DNA of 64,000 nt from Artemia franciscana (Eukaryota; Arthropoda; Branchiopoda; Anostraca; Artemiidae), in NCBI RefSeq assembly GCF_032884065.1, contig NW_027062876.1, forward strand, positions 1 to 64,000, in the 5' to 3' direction. How positions within the stretch are numbered: the first letter of the stretch is position 1; the number at the start of each line of letters is the position of its first letter. The translations under genes and the position numbers were made by a program. Shown here in pieces: positions 45,681 to 58,884 of the stretch. The notes beneath the pieces were generated by a model. The model did no database searches. It was not told where the DNA came from and worked only from the letters and a program-made list of their open reading frames with translations.

Positions 45681-47285
45681 TTTTTATAGTGTAATGGTAT
45701 ATGATTAACCAAAAATTTTCCATTATTCTGCAAAAAATATACCAGCACAACAGCAACAAAGGATTATTGAAAAGTTGGATATATATTGCATTATTTTCCT
45801 ATGACAGACTTAAAGACTGTTGCTCAAATTTGGACAGTTTGAGGCTATAAGCATATATTTCCAATTGAAGTTGGAACTTTTAACTGCAGAAGCGTTCCAG
45901 GGTACTGTAGTTATCACACAGTCTTTCCATCTATCAACTAGAGCTCCTCCTGGATAAGGAGCACTATGGACAGCTTTTTCTACAGCATATTATTAAAAGT
46001 GCCACCACAATCATTGTTGGGTATATAAATAGGAAATGCAGTCAGCAAGGACAGAAGCCTATATTAAAGAACAATAGCCTATCAAATTGAGCTTACCAAA
46101 TAATCTAAACTGATTGGTTGACCATTGGCTAAAGTTTTTTGTTCTTACATTTTGATTAGTTTTATTGAGGGAGCTCACTTGGATTTTTATTTCTCATTTA
46201 TTGTTGGCTATGTTGCACCTATAATTGTGACAGCTGAGTATTGAGGAATCTTTGTCAAATTTCTCAATTGAAAATTTCTTCTTTACTAATGACTCATGTG
46301 TTCTAAGTGACTAAGCCTGGCTTTATTACACAGAATAAACTACATTGAATATTTTTTAAAAACCCTTGATCATCTATTAAACCATTCCAACCTTTGCATG
46401 AACTTTTTAATGGTATATTGTCTTGTTTTAAATAAATATAAAGAGCAAAGTAAGGTCAGGCTACCAAAGCTCTCCCAACTCAAATATAAGCATAAAAGCG
46501 AAATCAAATTGGGAAACACCTCATCTCCTCCTCCTCCAGCAACAATACTTGGGGCAGCAGAGCAAGTTGTCCCCAGAGCCTGAATGGCTCTGGGTTGGTA
46601 ATCTTTCATGAATTTTAGTAGCCTAGACCTACACTGTATCCAAAACTAGGCCTATTAGGCCATGACATAAATCTATCAGCCCTTTAAATACAACATCATG
46701 TGTTTAGGTTCTAGGATACAACTTTATATATATTCTTTTTCTGCAGAAGCACAATTTAAAAAGAATTGTAGCCTACAAGAAAAGCAATGATTCACTCTGG
46801 CCTTAATTATCAATGGGGAGTCAATTTTCAGATATTCACCAAAAAATACCGAAATTTCTTAATTTTTCTTAGGCTGAATAATATAAAGAAAGATAACCTT
46901 ATTGATCTTTGAGAAAATTTGGAACTGGAACTGGAACTGGAAGACATTTCTTGCCCTGTCCCGCTTTTTTTTAAATACTTTGGCACCGCTTTCCATACAA
47001 GATTGCCAGATGAAAACAAGCCTCCAATATCCTACAATTTTCGGAAAATCGAATGGCCCATTTAACCTACTATTCAGACAGAACACAGATCTGCAGAAAA
47101 CCGCTGCGGAGGCACTTTGCAGAGGAATGCATTCATCTGTTGCCACTCATCCTTGCATTTTTCTGCTAAACGCGTGGAAAAATCCAACGCATGCAGTTAA
47201 AACGCCCGTGGATTGTGAAGAAAAGAACAATGAAGCCAGTTGAAAGGCAAATTTCAAATATTTAGCAAAAATATCATGTTTAATT
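45681..47285. other. Unassigned stretch
   Basis: No gene is firmly supported. 46860-47240 is GC- and CpG-richer than its surroundings and open on both strands for about 95-113 codons. It contains a 'ggaact' hexamer repeat (46921-46940). Neither frame resembles a protein I know. Confidence 0.3.
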
Positions 47286-47495
47286 GAAAACGCTTTTGTG
47301 GAAATCTAGAGAAAGATGAATTGAAACAATATCCTATGTTAGGATTCATACAGGGTAAACTTGAATAACAAATTGAACTTATTGTCTCAGATGTAGAAAA
47401 AGAGACTATCGGCAAATTTCTTGGTAAATTTAAATATAAAACCGCAATGAGACAGCTAAGGAATACATCTTTTGAAGTGAACAGAGTGTGCAGTT
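47286..47495 (+). other. Protein-like stretch of unknown identity
   Basis: The plus strand reads about 67 codons with a single stop: NLEKDELKQYPMLGFIQGKLE, the stop, then IELIVSDVEKETIGKFLG and on to a TAA at 47493-47495. The amino-acid mix is balanced and unlike AT-rich noise. It may be a gene or transposon fragment; I do not recognise the family. CpG-rich sequence follows it (47490-47570). Confidence 0.22.
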
Positions 47496-48599
47496 AACGC
47501 TGCGGCGATACGGTGCAAAAACGCACCGCAATTACTTTTTCGCAACGCACCTCTATGCGGGAACAGTAGGTAATTTGCTAAAAGGAGCACAAAAGTACTC
47601 AGGAAATCAGAAGCAAGAGGTACATTTCATCTGAGCAAAAAACCAAAAAGTAGCTATCTGGTAATTTAGACTTTCGCACATCTTTTTCCATAACTTTATT
47701 ACTTTAATTGCTATAGTTCTTTTAATATTGTTATATAAAACTTCATAAGGTTTAATTTAAGTCTCGCAGAAATAATTCAATTTTAATGTAGTTCATCCAT
47801 ATGCAATTAACTATATACTTAATTCCTGTGTATCTCCCAAAGTTAATGTTTGAGGCTTTTTCCTTCCAACACTAAGTTTCTATGAACTTAAAACGAAATT
47901 TCAACCATTCAAACAAAGTATTACCTTCTCAAAGCTATTAAGTATTCAAGAAAAAATTTTGTATCTTGAAGAAGTTAAATGAATAAATGATTTTATAAAA
48001 TTGTTATTGCGACTTGTTAGATACCAAACAGCAACACAAGACTGACACATAACTAAAAGTTTTATTTTTTCACCGCAAAAAATCTGAGAGTTTTTTTTCG
48101 TTTCTACAATACAGAAGAAAATCCCATATTTTTTTATGATTATGTCTAGTACTAATTTTGTATAAGGAGACATCACCAGTAGGTTTATTTGTGCTAATTT
48201 TATAGTTGTATGTTGTATCACATTCAAAGCAACAATTTTGCATGTTTTAAGTCTTAATTTCACTCATTCAATCCATTAGAAAAAACTTCGTTTTTACAAT
48301 TTATTTTTTGCACCTTTTTAGTTATGAAATATTATAAGACCAATAAAAGTAATTTTGGACATCAATAGTGTTAGTAGCCTGACAGAAAGAAAAGTTGATG
48401 ACTCAAAAATATCGTATTTATCAAACCCATTCTATTGTTAATTTACCTGTGATTGTACGTAAGGAAAAAAATTGTATTTGTGCTTTCGCCGTCCTTCAAT
48501 ATACACCATTTTATCATTTAACACATAGCCGTCCAAGAAAAAACAAATCTCTGAGCACAAACAACAATCAATAGCCATAAATTCAACTAAATCAAGTAA
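47496..48599. other. Unassigned AT-rich stretch
   Basis: The first about 80 bp are CpG-rich ('gctgcggcgatacggtgc'); the rest is AT-rich with no recognised feature. The minus frame at 47946-48263 lacks motifs. Confidence 0.3.
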
Positions 48600-50150
48600 A
48601 AAAAAAAGTTTTCAACTGAAAGTAAGGAGAAACATTTAAACTTGAAACGAACAGAAATTACTCCGTTTATGAAAAAGGATGTTCCCTCTTCAATGACCCG
48701 CTTTTTACGCTAAAGTTTGACTCTTTCTCTCAATTCTACTCTATAAAAGAGTAAATAACTTTAATATAAAGATCAGGACGTTGAGGAAGGAACAGCCCCT
48801 TTCATACGCGGAGTAATTTCTGTTCGTCTTAAGTTTTAATGTCGCTCCTTACTTTCAGTTAGTAAACTTGTTTTTTTTATTTAATTTCTGAACGTTTTTG
48901 AATTAATACATGTTTGATTTTTGCTCTCTACATATGATTAATTAAAACGTAATTTGCATATTTTTTTTTTCGCTAAATGGCTTTCTCTTATTGTTGATCA
49001 GAGGATTTTGAGAAAAAGGGTGGGGGAGGAGGCCTGGTTGCCCTCCAATTTTTGGGCTATTTAAAAAGGCAACTAGAATTTTTTATTTTGAACGAACGTT
49101 TTTATTAGTAAAATATAGGTAACATACAAATTAACTTACGTAACAAACTTCTATATTCGTATATTTTTATTATGTATATGAGGGGGTTTGCCTCCTCGTT
49201 AATACCTCGTATTTACACTAAAGCTTTAATTTTGTCCCAATTCTTTAAGATTGGCCCCTGAATCGCAAAGGCTGTAGAATAAATAGCTGAAATTACTAAA
49301 AATACTTTAGCATAAAGAGCAGGTTATTTAAAAAGAGATTGACACCCCCATATGCGTTATAATCTCTGTTCATTTTAAGTTTTCATGCTGGTCCTTACTT
49401 TCAGCGGAAAAAACTTTTTCATATTTTTTTTTTGAAATAGTGCTAGAAAATCCTGCACCCTCTTCATGAAATTTCTGTTCTCCCATAACAAATTTCTCAA
49501 AGGGAAGATCCTCCTACGTAGCCCCCTTCTCTCAACTCTCACCCCCCACCTCCCTAAGCAAAAAATCCCCCTGAAAAGGCCTGTAAACTTCAAAGTAACC
49601 ACTACTGTATGTATACACTGGTCAAAGTTTGTAACTTGCAGCCCCTCCCCTGGGAACTGTTGGGGAGTAAGTTAGCCCCAAAGACATAGTTATTATGTTT
49701 TTTTTACTATTTTAAACAAAACGGCTATCTCAAAATTTTGATCCGTTGACTTTGGGAAACAAATGAGCATGGGAGGGGGTATAGGTGCTATGTAATCTTT
49801 TTGGCCCTCTTAAAAAGAGAACTAGAACTTTTACTTTCCGTTAGAATAAGCCCTCCCACGACATTCTAGACCCACGTGGCCGATACAATGATCCTTGAAA
49901 AAAAAAAAAAATAAACACGCACATGTGATCGGTCTTCTGGCAAAAAATACCAAGTTCCACATTTTTGTAGATAGGAGCTTGAAACTTCAAACAGTAGGAT
50001 TCTCTGATACGCTGAATGCGATGCTGGTATTTTCGTTAAGATTATATTGCTTTTAGAGGGTGTTTTATCCTATTTTCCAAAACAAGGCAGATTTTCTCAG
50101 GCTCGTAACTTTTGATGTGTAAGACTGAATTTAATTTAGTCTTGATACTT
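48600..50150 (+). repeat. R-family repeat, copy R4 (near full length)
   Basis: Foldback 1 has arms at about 48607-48722 and 48763-48873 ('actgaaagtaaggag' against 'ctccttactttcagt'). The second foldback module is at about 49170-49410, then the tail: 'gcccctcccctgggaactgt' (49640), 'gacatagttattatg', 'gatcggtcttctggc' (49928), 'gtagataggagcttgaaact' and 'ggctcgtaacttttgatg' (50098). Frames at 49375-49675 fall inside it and are not genes. Confidence 0.7.
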
Positions 50151-50179
50151 AATTTAGACTTTTGGTGTATTAAATATAA

Positions 50180-51231
50180 AAAAAACAAGTTTTTAAATGA
50201 AAGTAAGGAGCGACATTAAAACTTAAAACGAACAGAAATTACTCCTTATATGAAAGGGGCTTTTCCTTCTCAAGGCCCCGCTCTTTACGCTAAAGTTTGA
50301 CTAAAGTTTTCACTTAACTCTACATTTTAAAACAGTAAAAAAAACTTTAGCGTAAAGAGTGGGGCGTTGAGAAGGAAAAGCCCCTTTCATATACGGAGTA
50401 ATTTCTGTTCGTTTTAAGTTCTAATGTCGTTCCTTACTTACATTTAAAAAACTTGTTTTTTTATCAATGCACGTTTTGATTTTGGCTCTCCGCAGAGGAA
50501 TAATTAAAACAAAATTTGTATATTTTTTTTTGGCTAAATGGCTTCCTCATAATTTTGATCGAATGAATTTGAGAAAAAAAAGAGCGGGGAGGAAGCCTAG
50601 TTGCCCTCTGATTTTCAGTTAATTAAAAAGGCAACTAGAACTTTTAATTTTTTACGAATCTTCTTATAAGTAAAAGATATACGTACCTTATAAATTAGCT
50701 TACGTTAAGAACTTGTGTGTGCTTATGTTTTCATCACATATATGAGGGGGTTCGCCCCCTCGTCAGTACCTCGCTTTTTACGCTAAAGCTTAAATTTTGT
50801 CCCAATTCATTAAGAATGACCCCTGAATCACAAAAGCAGCAGAATAAATAGTTGACATTACTAAAAATACTTTAGCGTAAAAAGCGAAGTATTAGGAGGA
50901 GGTGAGCCCCTCATATGGGTAATAATTTCTGTTCGTTTTAAGTTTTAATGCTGTTGCTTACTTCCAGATGAAAAAAAACGCATTGTTTTTTTTTAAGCAA
51001 TGCTAGTAAATCCTGCGCTCCCTTCATGAAAAATTTCCTCCCCCATGACAAATTCCTCGATGGAACGTTCCCCCAGCATATCCCCCTCTTCTCAACCCCT
51101 GCCTCCATTCAAAAAATCTTTCTGAAAACGCCTGTACACTTCCCAATAACCATTACTATATGTAAGCACTGGTCAAAGTTTTGAACTTTTAACCCCTCCC
51201 ACGCGGACTGTGGGGAAGTGAGTCGTCCCCA
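50180..51231 (+). repeat. R-family repeat, copy R5 (3' truncated)
   Basis: Foldback 1 has arms of about 115 bp at 50186-50300 and 50343-50456. The second module is at about 50735-50975. The tail runs to 'gggaagtgagtcgtccccaaag' at 51231 and then switches abruptly to X sequence, where R4 continues with 'acatagttatt'. This R/X join is the source of the scar seen at 53870, 55944 and 57990. Confidence 0.7.
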
Positions 51232-51949
51232 AAGGTTCCATCAAATACCATGGAAACAAATAATAGGTACACCAAATGGCAAACTTTGCAAGCCCCTCAC
51301 TGCCAAAGATGATTATGAGCTACTACATGTCTCACAATTGGAATCCGCTTATTTTATGTTTCAGTGTGTACCCTACTACTGGAGTTGTCAACCCCTTGAA
51401 ATTTTCAAACTAGTATATCTCATGAAGGATTTTTTCGACCAAAAAATGAATGACATGTACTTTGATCACCTCATCAAGAGCTATCGACTGCCGTCGAAAA
51501 AAAATTCTATCTATCTTAGTTCAAAAGTTGATTTTTTTGCCGTAGGCCAACTTTCTAACGTCACCACTTAGAAAAAAGCAAAGGATAAGCTCCAGTTTCT
51601 TTAGCAATGATAGAACTTTTAAAGTTTAAGAGGTACACCTGACAACATTTCTCTACTTCAATCCCAAGTCCGAAAAAAAAAAAATTATAAACCAGCCAAA
51701 ATCACGGCAGCACTTTCGTACCCGTGGGAAAATGCCGCTTTTTTGTTTCTGTAATTTTTTTATATTTATCACTCAAAGAAGATATATTGGCTGTGGGACC
51801 GGTTAACTGCCGCATATATTCAAAACTTCATCAATCTTGCCTGAGGTTCACACTTTCCGCAAAAACCGCACAGGTTAGACCCTTACCAATTTCCAGGAAT
51901 AAGCCTTCATCGGCGGCATAGAAAAAAAAACGAGACAAAACCAAAGTGT
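51232..51949 (+). repeat. X-family 3' part, D2 forward copy 1
   Basis: Starts 'gttccatcaaataccatgga' and contains one tandem-repeat unit plus the X 3' part. A 117-codon frame (51218-51571) spans it, with the phrases GTPNGKLCKPLTAKDDYELL, FQCVPYYWSCQPLEIFKL and KSYRLPSKKNS. The frame is also open in the copies at 53534-53920 (minus) and 55951-56253. In the older X copies at 10.0 and 21.6 kb the corresponding frame has stops. I do not recognise a protein family. Confidence 0.7.
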
Positions 51950-53323
51950 TAGCAAAGGAAGGGGTAGAGAGTTATTGTTATCCATTAATTTTGATGCTAA
52001 TAAACTGGACTGAGCTTAAATAAATATGTTAAGGAAAATTAGAAAATATCTAGAGGAGAAAACTAAAATCTACAATTCCCTCCGCTCACTACGTCCTGAC
52101 GTCAAGTCAAATCTTATTGTGCCACATTTTGTAAGACGTACCAGGAAATTTGAGATTGTATCATAAAGTACTTCTAGAGATGAAATGTACCCGAATGTTA
52201 CAATTGTACTGCTCTTGGAAGCGCTAGATAGCGATGAGACATAGATGCCTTTAACAATTCCTAAGTTACTTTTTTCTAATTTAAAAAGGGTTTTGACTTT
52301 TCTTCCATTTTTCTTAGTGGGCAGGACAGATTTGGCTTTTTTAGCTTAAATCCTTGCTCTTTACTTTGAAGCTTGACTTTTGTCGAAATTCCTTAGACAT
52401 TCACGGAAACACAAGGGCCATTGAATTGGAAAAAGAAGGTTTATTAAAGAACTAAAAACTTTTGTTTAATGCTTGAGCAATGAGTTTGGAAAGTAGCATT
52501 CCCCCTTATATACAGAGTAATTTGACTTTTTTTAAAGTACTAAAGCTATATCTTCCTTTAATCTGAAAAATCAACTTTATTCGTTTATTACCACTTCGTA
52601 AAACGATACAATTTTATTAACACAAGGCTTTTGCTAACACTGAAAAAATAGTCAAGATTTCAAAGCATAGAGACAAATATCTCGTAATCTTAGAGACACT
52701 CATGTTTTGAAAGTTAATGAAAAGGTATGCATATACTTCTAGTTGGTAGACAGACAAGGTTAAGAAAATCTCAAATCTTGTACTGGCCTAGCCTTACTAT
52801 TTCTGATCATCTAGTAATGCAGTGAGGTTAAGTTAGAGAGCCTAGAACAGCTAGGAGACTGATGAATTATTTTTAGATGTCTCCATCCTCCACTTTGTTT
52901 TTTTCATCAGCTATCACATACTGTTTCTAGCCCCAAAGTTAGAAGTATCATGGGCAGCCGTGTAAATAGCATTGTGGCCACGACGTATTATTATTATTAT
53001 TTTTTTTTTTTTTTTGGACAAGGGCACTTCGTATCGAAGGATTCGTCAACTTCCGAAAGGGCATATTCGATTCCAAATTGAAAAGGCTAGTGCCCTATTT
53101 AATGTTCGAAAGTGTTTAGTGGGCAACTGGCCCCTCTCTGACACCTAGTATTTCCGCAAATACATATAATCAATATTTTAAGAAAGCCATTTTGCTCAAC
53201 ATAGTTGAAAGATCAAGAAATTATATTTTTGAAGCTGAATAAGCTCAGTGTGTTTCTGATCAAAGTACGACTTCGTGAGAGACATCATAAAATTATTCAA
53301 CAATCTCCCCTAGATTGGCTATA
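51950..53323 (+). repeat. Segmental duplication block A, copy 2
   Basis: Nearly identical to 28146-29522, ending at the same point ('caatctcccctagattggct'). No gene recognised. Confidence 0.8.
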
Positions 53324-53880
53324 TCTTCTTTGAGTGATAAATATAAAAAAATTACAGAAACAAAAAAGCGGCATTTTCCCACGGGTACGAAAGTGCTGCC
53401 GTGATTTTGGCTGGTTTATAATTTTTTTTTTTTGGACTTGGGATTGAAGTAGAGAAATGTTGTCAGGTGTACCTCTTAAACTTTAAAAGTTCTATCATTG
53501 CTAAAGAAACTGGAGCTTATCCTTTGCTTTTTTCTAAGTGGTGAAGTTAGAAAGTTGGCCTACGGCAAAAAAATCAACTTTTGAACTAAGATAGATAGAA
53601 TTTTTTTTCGACGGCAGTCGATAGCTCTTGATGAGGTGATCAAAGTACATGTCATTCATTTTTTGGTCGAAAAAATCCTTCATGAGATATACTAGTTTGA
53701 AAATTCCAAGGGGTTGACAACTCCAGTAGTAGGGTACACACTGAAACATAAAATAAGCGGATTCCAATTGTGAGACATGTAGTAGCTCATAATCATCTTT
53801 GGCAGTGAGGGGCTTGCAAAGTTTGCCATTTGGTGTACCTATTATTTGTTTCCATGGTATTTGATGGAACCTTTGGGGAA
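53324..53880 (-). repeat. X-family 3' part, inverted copy
   Basis: The reverse complement of about 51222-51785. It ends with 'ggaacctttggggaagactt', so it carries the R/X scar in inverted form. It sits exactly between blocks A and B, where copy 1 has its specific 190-bp insert. Confidence 0.8.
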
Positions 53881-54823
53881 GACTTCTTGTTTTGATTATG
53901 TTTGGTATTTTTCTCAACATTTTCTTAAAGTTTCATCTTAATATCCTAAGTCTTTTTGGATATCAAGGATCAAAAATTCCTTCTTTTTCTAATAAAAACC
54001 TTATTTGTAAATAACGGGCAACTTACATAACTTACAGCTCTTGCCCCCGGGTCCTTCAAGTTTTTTAGTCAACCCCATAGGCATAGTTATATTACCTTTG
54101 GACTGTGATTTTTTTTTTTTTTTTTTTTTTTTTTAGCATAGTTTTAAGCAAAAGCTATGCAATTTGTATATTTTCATTTTAGTTTAATTAAAATATGTTA
54201 ATTACATAATGAAATAAATAACGCAAAAAAACATGCCAAATAGTTTTAAATCATAAAACTATAAAACGTTACATCTTGAACGACTATGTAAGACCTATAT
54301 ATTTATTGTGGAAATGCTTTTCTTTCATTATTTCAAAACAAAACAACTTTCTAAAAGGGGGGGGGGTGATATCGATTATCTAGTGTTGTTAACACTAAAT
54401 TTGTAGTAATTGAAGATGATAATTACTCATTAGTTAATTCCGGATATTAACTTGTCTATACTGGTAAACTGTAGTGTTTACTAACTTTTTTAATGAAAAT
54501 TTGTCATTACAAACAAAATTAAACATGGATTTTGTACCACTGCAATAAGACTGATTGTATCAGTTGTGAAAATTCGTTTTACACATTTGTTCTGTATAAA
54601 TGTATTTCTTTTGTTTGAATGTATAATGAATTTGACCAAATATCTCTTGAAGCTGAGACTAAATTTTCAGCGAGTTTATTTAGATTATGATATAGCGATT
54701 GTGTATTTTATTATACACGATTTTTGTCTCGAACTCTTAACTGTTGTGGAGCTCTACGCTGAAAATAAGTGTATGTTATTTAATATCTTAGGTCTTCAGT
54801 ACAAACACGCACACTCAAATATA

Positions 54824-54952
<129 letters not shown>

Positions 54953-54979
54953 GTGTAAATAATCTTTTCTTTTTTTAAG

Positions 54980-55113
54980 TGGCCTCCGATGGACTCTTTC
55001 TCAGCTCGTAATGCAGCGGTCTGAACATGGCTTGAGTAATCCAATCGATATGATATATCATGTTCAGCCATGGATGATACTGACCCTTCTTTCATTTGCT
55101 ATATTTTTGGAAG
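54980..55113 (+). CDS. SLC35C2: SLC35C2-like internal exon, copy 2
   Basis: Identical in sequence to copy 1 at 30838-30971, with AG at 54978-54979 and GT at 55114-55115. The family evidence is as for copy 1 (RWTL-Q, GL-NPID, H-QP-M). Its block breaks off about 830 bp downstream inside the foldback element, so in this copy the exon is not followed by block C or the terminal-exon-like segment in direct continuity. It is probably a stranded duplicate. Confidence 0.68.
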
Positions 55114-55943
55114 GTATGCTAGTTGCAAAATAGAAAAACTGTCGTGTTTGTTTTATGCAAAAAGGGCCATAAACAAACAAAAAGCCAAATAAAAAAATTT
55201 GAAAGAACCAATTTACAATGAGATTTGACTACCTCTATAATCTAGACTGAATCCAAACTCTATATTAGCCAATGCTAGTAATAAGGCTTTGCTGTTTATT
55301 TAAATATTAAAACTACTTAATATTTCAATTTTATTCGTGTTTTTGGAGGAGATTCGTGTTTTTGGAGAAGATTCTGATAGGCCGTTCTAAGGTACTAAAC
55401 TCAAAAATAGTCAAATCTAAAAAGAGAGACGAAAATACCCTTTACTCTTTTTTTACTATATGGATCCTTTTAAGTTCAATTTAAAAATTATCCGTCCAGT
55501 GTTTTGGTATTTAAATAATAACTTAGCTGTAATTTTCTGTGTTTAAATATTGTTTCTTTAGTTTACTTATCGAATATTGGATGCTTAGAGCCTCTTTGAA
55601 ACTGCACTTAAACTGCCGTGACTATATTATATTTTGCTCGACCTATTATCAGAAGTCAGTTCCAAATTACTTACACTTTGCAGCGTAAAAAGAGAAATAT
55701 AGTATTCTACACAACGTCAACAAGGCTTGATTGAAACACATTCCATACTGGTTTCATGTCGACTAGGATAGCATGTAGAACAAGAAACGGGAAGAAGATA
55801 TTGTAGCCATAATTTCCTAAGGCTGTATTCAAACATGTGTGTAAACGTGCCTAGTTTCAACGTAGTATCTGGTATGCTTCTTCAGCAAGGATTTGAACTA
55901 ATCAAATTTTATTGACAAAAGTTCAAGTAAAACAAAAATAACA

Positions 55944-56689
55944 TGGGGAAGTGAGTCTTCCCCAAAGGTTCCATCAAATACCATGGAAACAAATAATAGG
56001 TACACCAAATGGCAAACTTTGCAAGCCCCTCACTGCCAAAGATGATTATGAGCTACTACATGTCTCACAATTGGAATCCGCTTATTTTATGTTTCAGTGT
56101 GTACCCTACTACTGGAGTTGTCAACCCCTTGGAATTTTCAAACTAGTATATCTCATGAAGGATTTTTTCGACCAAAAAATGAATGACATGTACTTTGATC
56201 ACCTCATCAAGAGCTATCGACTGCCGTCGAAAAAAAAATTCTATCTATCTTAGTTCAAAAGTTGATTTTTTTGCCGTAGGCCAACTTTCTAACTTCACCA
56301 CTTAGAAAAAAGCAAAGGATAAGCTCCAGTTTCTTTAGCAATGATAGAACTTTTAAAGTTTAAGAGGTACACCTGACAACATTTCTCTACTTCAATCCCA
56401 AGTCCAAAAAAAAAAATTATAAACCAGCCAAAATCACGGCAGCACTTTCGTACCCGTGGGAAAATGCCGCTTTTTTGTTTCTGTAATTTTTTTATATTTA
56501 TCACTCAAAGAAGATATATTGGCTGTGGGACCGGTTAACTGCCGCATATATTCAAAACTTCATCAATCTTGCCTGAGGTTCACACTTTCCGCAAAAACCG
56601 CACAGGTTAGACCCTTACCAATTTCCAGGAATAAGCCTTCATCGGCGGCATAGAAAAAAAACGAGACAAAACCAAAGTGTTAGCAAAGG
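55944..56689 (+). repeat. X-family 3' part, D2 forward copy 2 with R scar
   Basis: Joined to block B at 55943. The first bases form 'ggggaag tgagt cttcccc', the R-derived scar, which is here a 7-bp-arm hairpin. Then come 'aaaggttccatcaaatacc' and the X sequence as at 51232. Confidence 0.8.
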
Positions 56690-57176
56690 AAGGGGTAGAG
56701 AGTTATTGTTATCCATTAATTTTGATGCTAATAAACTGGACTGAGCTTAAATAAATATGTTAAGGAAAATTAGAAAATATCTAGAGGAGAAAACTAAAAT
56801 CTACAATTCCCTCCGCTCACTACGTCCTGACGTCAAGTCAAATCTTATTGTGCCACATTTTGTAAGACGTACCAGGAAATTTGAGATTGTATCATAAAGT
56901 ACTTCTAGAGATGAAATGTACCCGAATATTACAATTGTACTGCTCTTGGAAGCGCTAGATAGCGATGAGACATAGATGCCTTTAACAATTCCTAAGTTAC
57001 TTTTTTCTAATTTAAAAAGGGTTTTGACTTTTCTTCCATTTTTCTTAGTGGGCAGGACAGATTTGGCTTTTTTAGCTTAAATCCTTGCTCTTTACTTTGA
57101 AGCTTGACTTTTGTCGAAATTCCTTAGACATTCACGGAAACACAAGGGCCATTGAATTGGAAAAAGAAGGTTTATT
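56690..57176 (+). repeat. Segmental duplication block A, partial copy 3
   Basis: Matches the first about 490 bp of block A up to 'ggaaaaagaaggtttatt', then switches to inverted block B. Confidence 0.8.
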
Positions 57177-58004
57177 GTCTCAGCTTCAAGAGATATTTGG
57201 TCAAATTCATTATACATTCAAACAAAAGAAATACATTTATACAGAACAAATGTGTAAAACGAATTTTCACAACTGATACAATCAGTCTTATTGCAGTGGT
57301 ACAAAATCCATGTTTAATTTTGTTTGTAATGACAAATTTTCATTAAAAAAGTTAGTAAACACTACAGTTTACCAGTATAGACAAGTTAATATCCGGAATT
57401 AACTAATGAGTAATTATCATCTTCAATTACTACAAATTTAGTGTTAACAACACTAGATAATCGATATCACCCCCCCCCCCCCTTAATTTTGCAGCCACTA
57501 GGCGATTTCCTTGGTTGTTATCACTGCTTAGAAAGTTGTTTTGTTTTGAAATAATGAAAGAAAAGCATTTCCACAATAAATATATAGGTCTTACATAGTC
57601 GTTCAAGATGTAACGTTTTATAGTTTTATGATTTAAAACTATTTGGCATGTTTTTTTGCGTTATTTATTTCATTATGTAATTAACATATTTTAATTAAAC
57701 TAAAATGAAAATATACAAATTGCATAGCTTTTGCTTAAAACTATGCTAAAAAAATCAAAAAAAAAAAAAAAAAAAAATCACAGTCCAAAGGTAATATAAC
57801 TATGCCTATGGGGTTGACTAAAAAACTTGCAGGACCCGGGGGCAAGAGCTGTAAGTTATGTAAGTTGCCCGTTATTTACAAATAAGGTTTTTATTAGAAA
57901 AAGAAGGAATGTTTGATCCTTGATATCCAAAAAGACTTAGGATATTAAGATGAAACTTTAAGAAAATGTTGAGAAAAATACCAAACATAATCAAAACAAG
58001 AAGT
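57177..58004 (-). repeat. Segmental duplication block B, inverted partial copy
   Basis: The reverse complement of about 29720-30541. It ends at 'aatcaaaacaagaagtcttc', i.e. again at the scar 'gaagtcttccccaaagg'. The 63-64-codon plus frames here are antisense noise. It does not include the host exon. Confidence 0.85.
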
Positions 58005-58766
58005 CTTCCCCAAAGGTTCCATCCTCTGATTTTTTTAGCATAGTTTTAAGCAAAGGTATGCAATTTGTATATTTTCATTTTAGTTTAATTAAAATATGTT
58101 AATTACATAATGAAATAAATAACGCAAAAAAACATGCCAAATAGTTTTAAATCATAAAACTATAAAACGTTACATCTTGAACGACTATGTAAGACCTATA
58201 TATTTATTGTGGAAATGCTTTTCTTTCATTATTTCAAAACAAAACAACTTTCTAAGCAGTGATAACAACCAAGGAAATTGCCTAGTGGCTGCAAAATTAA
58301 GGGGGGGGGTGATATCGATTATCTAGTGTTGTTAACACTAAATTTGTAGTAATTGAAGATGATAATTACTTATTTGTTAATTCCGGATATTAACTTGTCT
58401 ATACTGGTAAACTGTAGTGTTTACTAACTTTTTTAATGAAAATTTGTCATTACAAACAAAATTAAACATGGGTTTTGTACCGCTGCAATAAGACTGATTG
58501 TATCAGTTGTGAAAATTCGTTTTACACATTTGTTCTGTATAAATGTATTTCTTTTGTTTGAATGTATAATGAATTTGACCAAATATCTCTTGAAGCTGAG
58601 ACTAAATTTTCAGCGAGTTTATTTAGATTACGATATAGCGATTGTGTATTTTATTATACACGATTTTTGTCTCGAACTCTTAACTGTTGTGGTGCTCTAC
58701 GCTAAAAATAAGTGTATGTTATTTAATATCTTAGGTCTTCAGTACAAACACGCACACTCAAATATA

Positions 58767-58768
<2 letters not shown>

Positions 58769-58855
<87 letters not shown>
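58769..58855. repeat. (TA)n microsatellite upstream of host exon, copy 3
   Basis: About 43 TA units, ending 29 bp upstream of the acceptor. Confidence 0.95.
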
Positions 58856-58857
<2 letters not shown>

Positions 58858-58884
58858 GTGTAAATAATCTTTTCTTTTTTTAAG

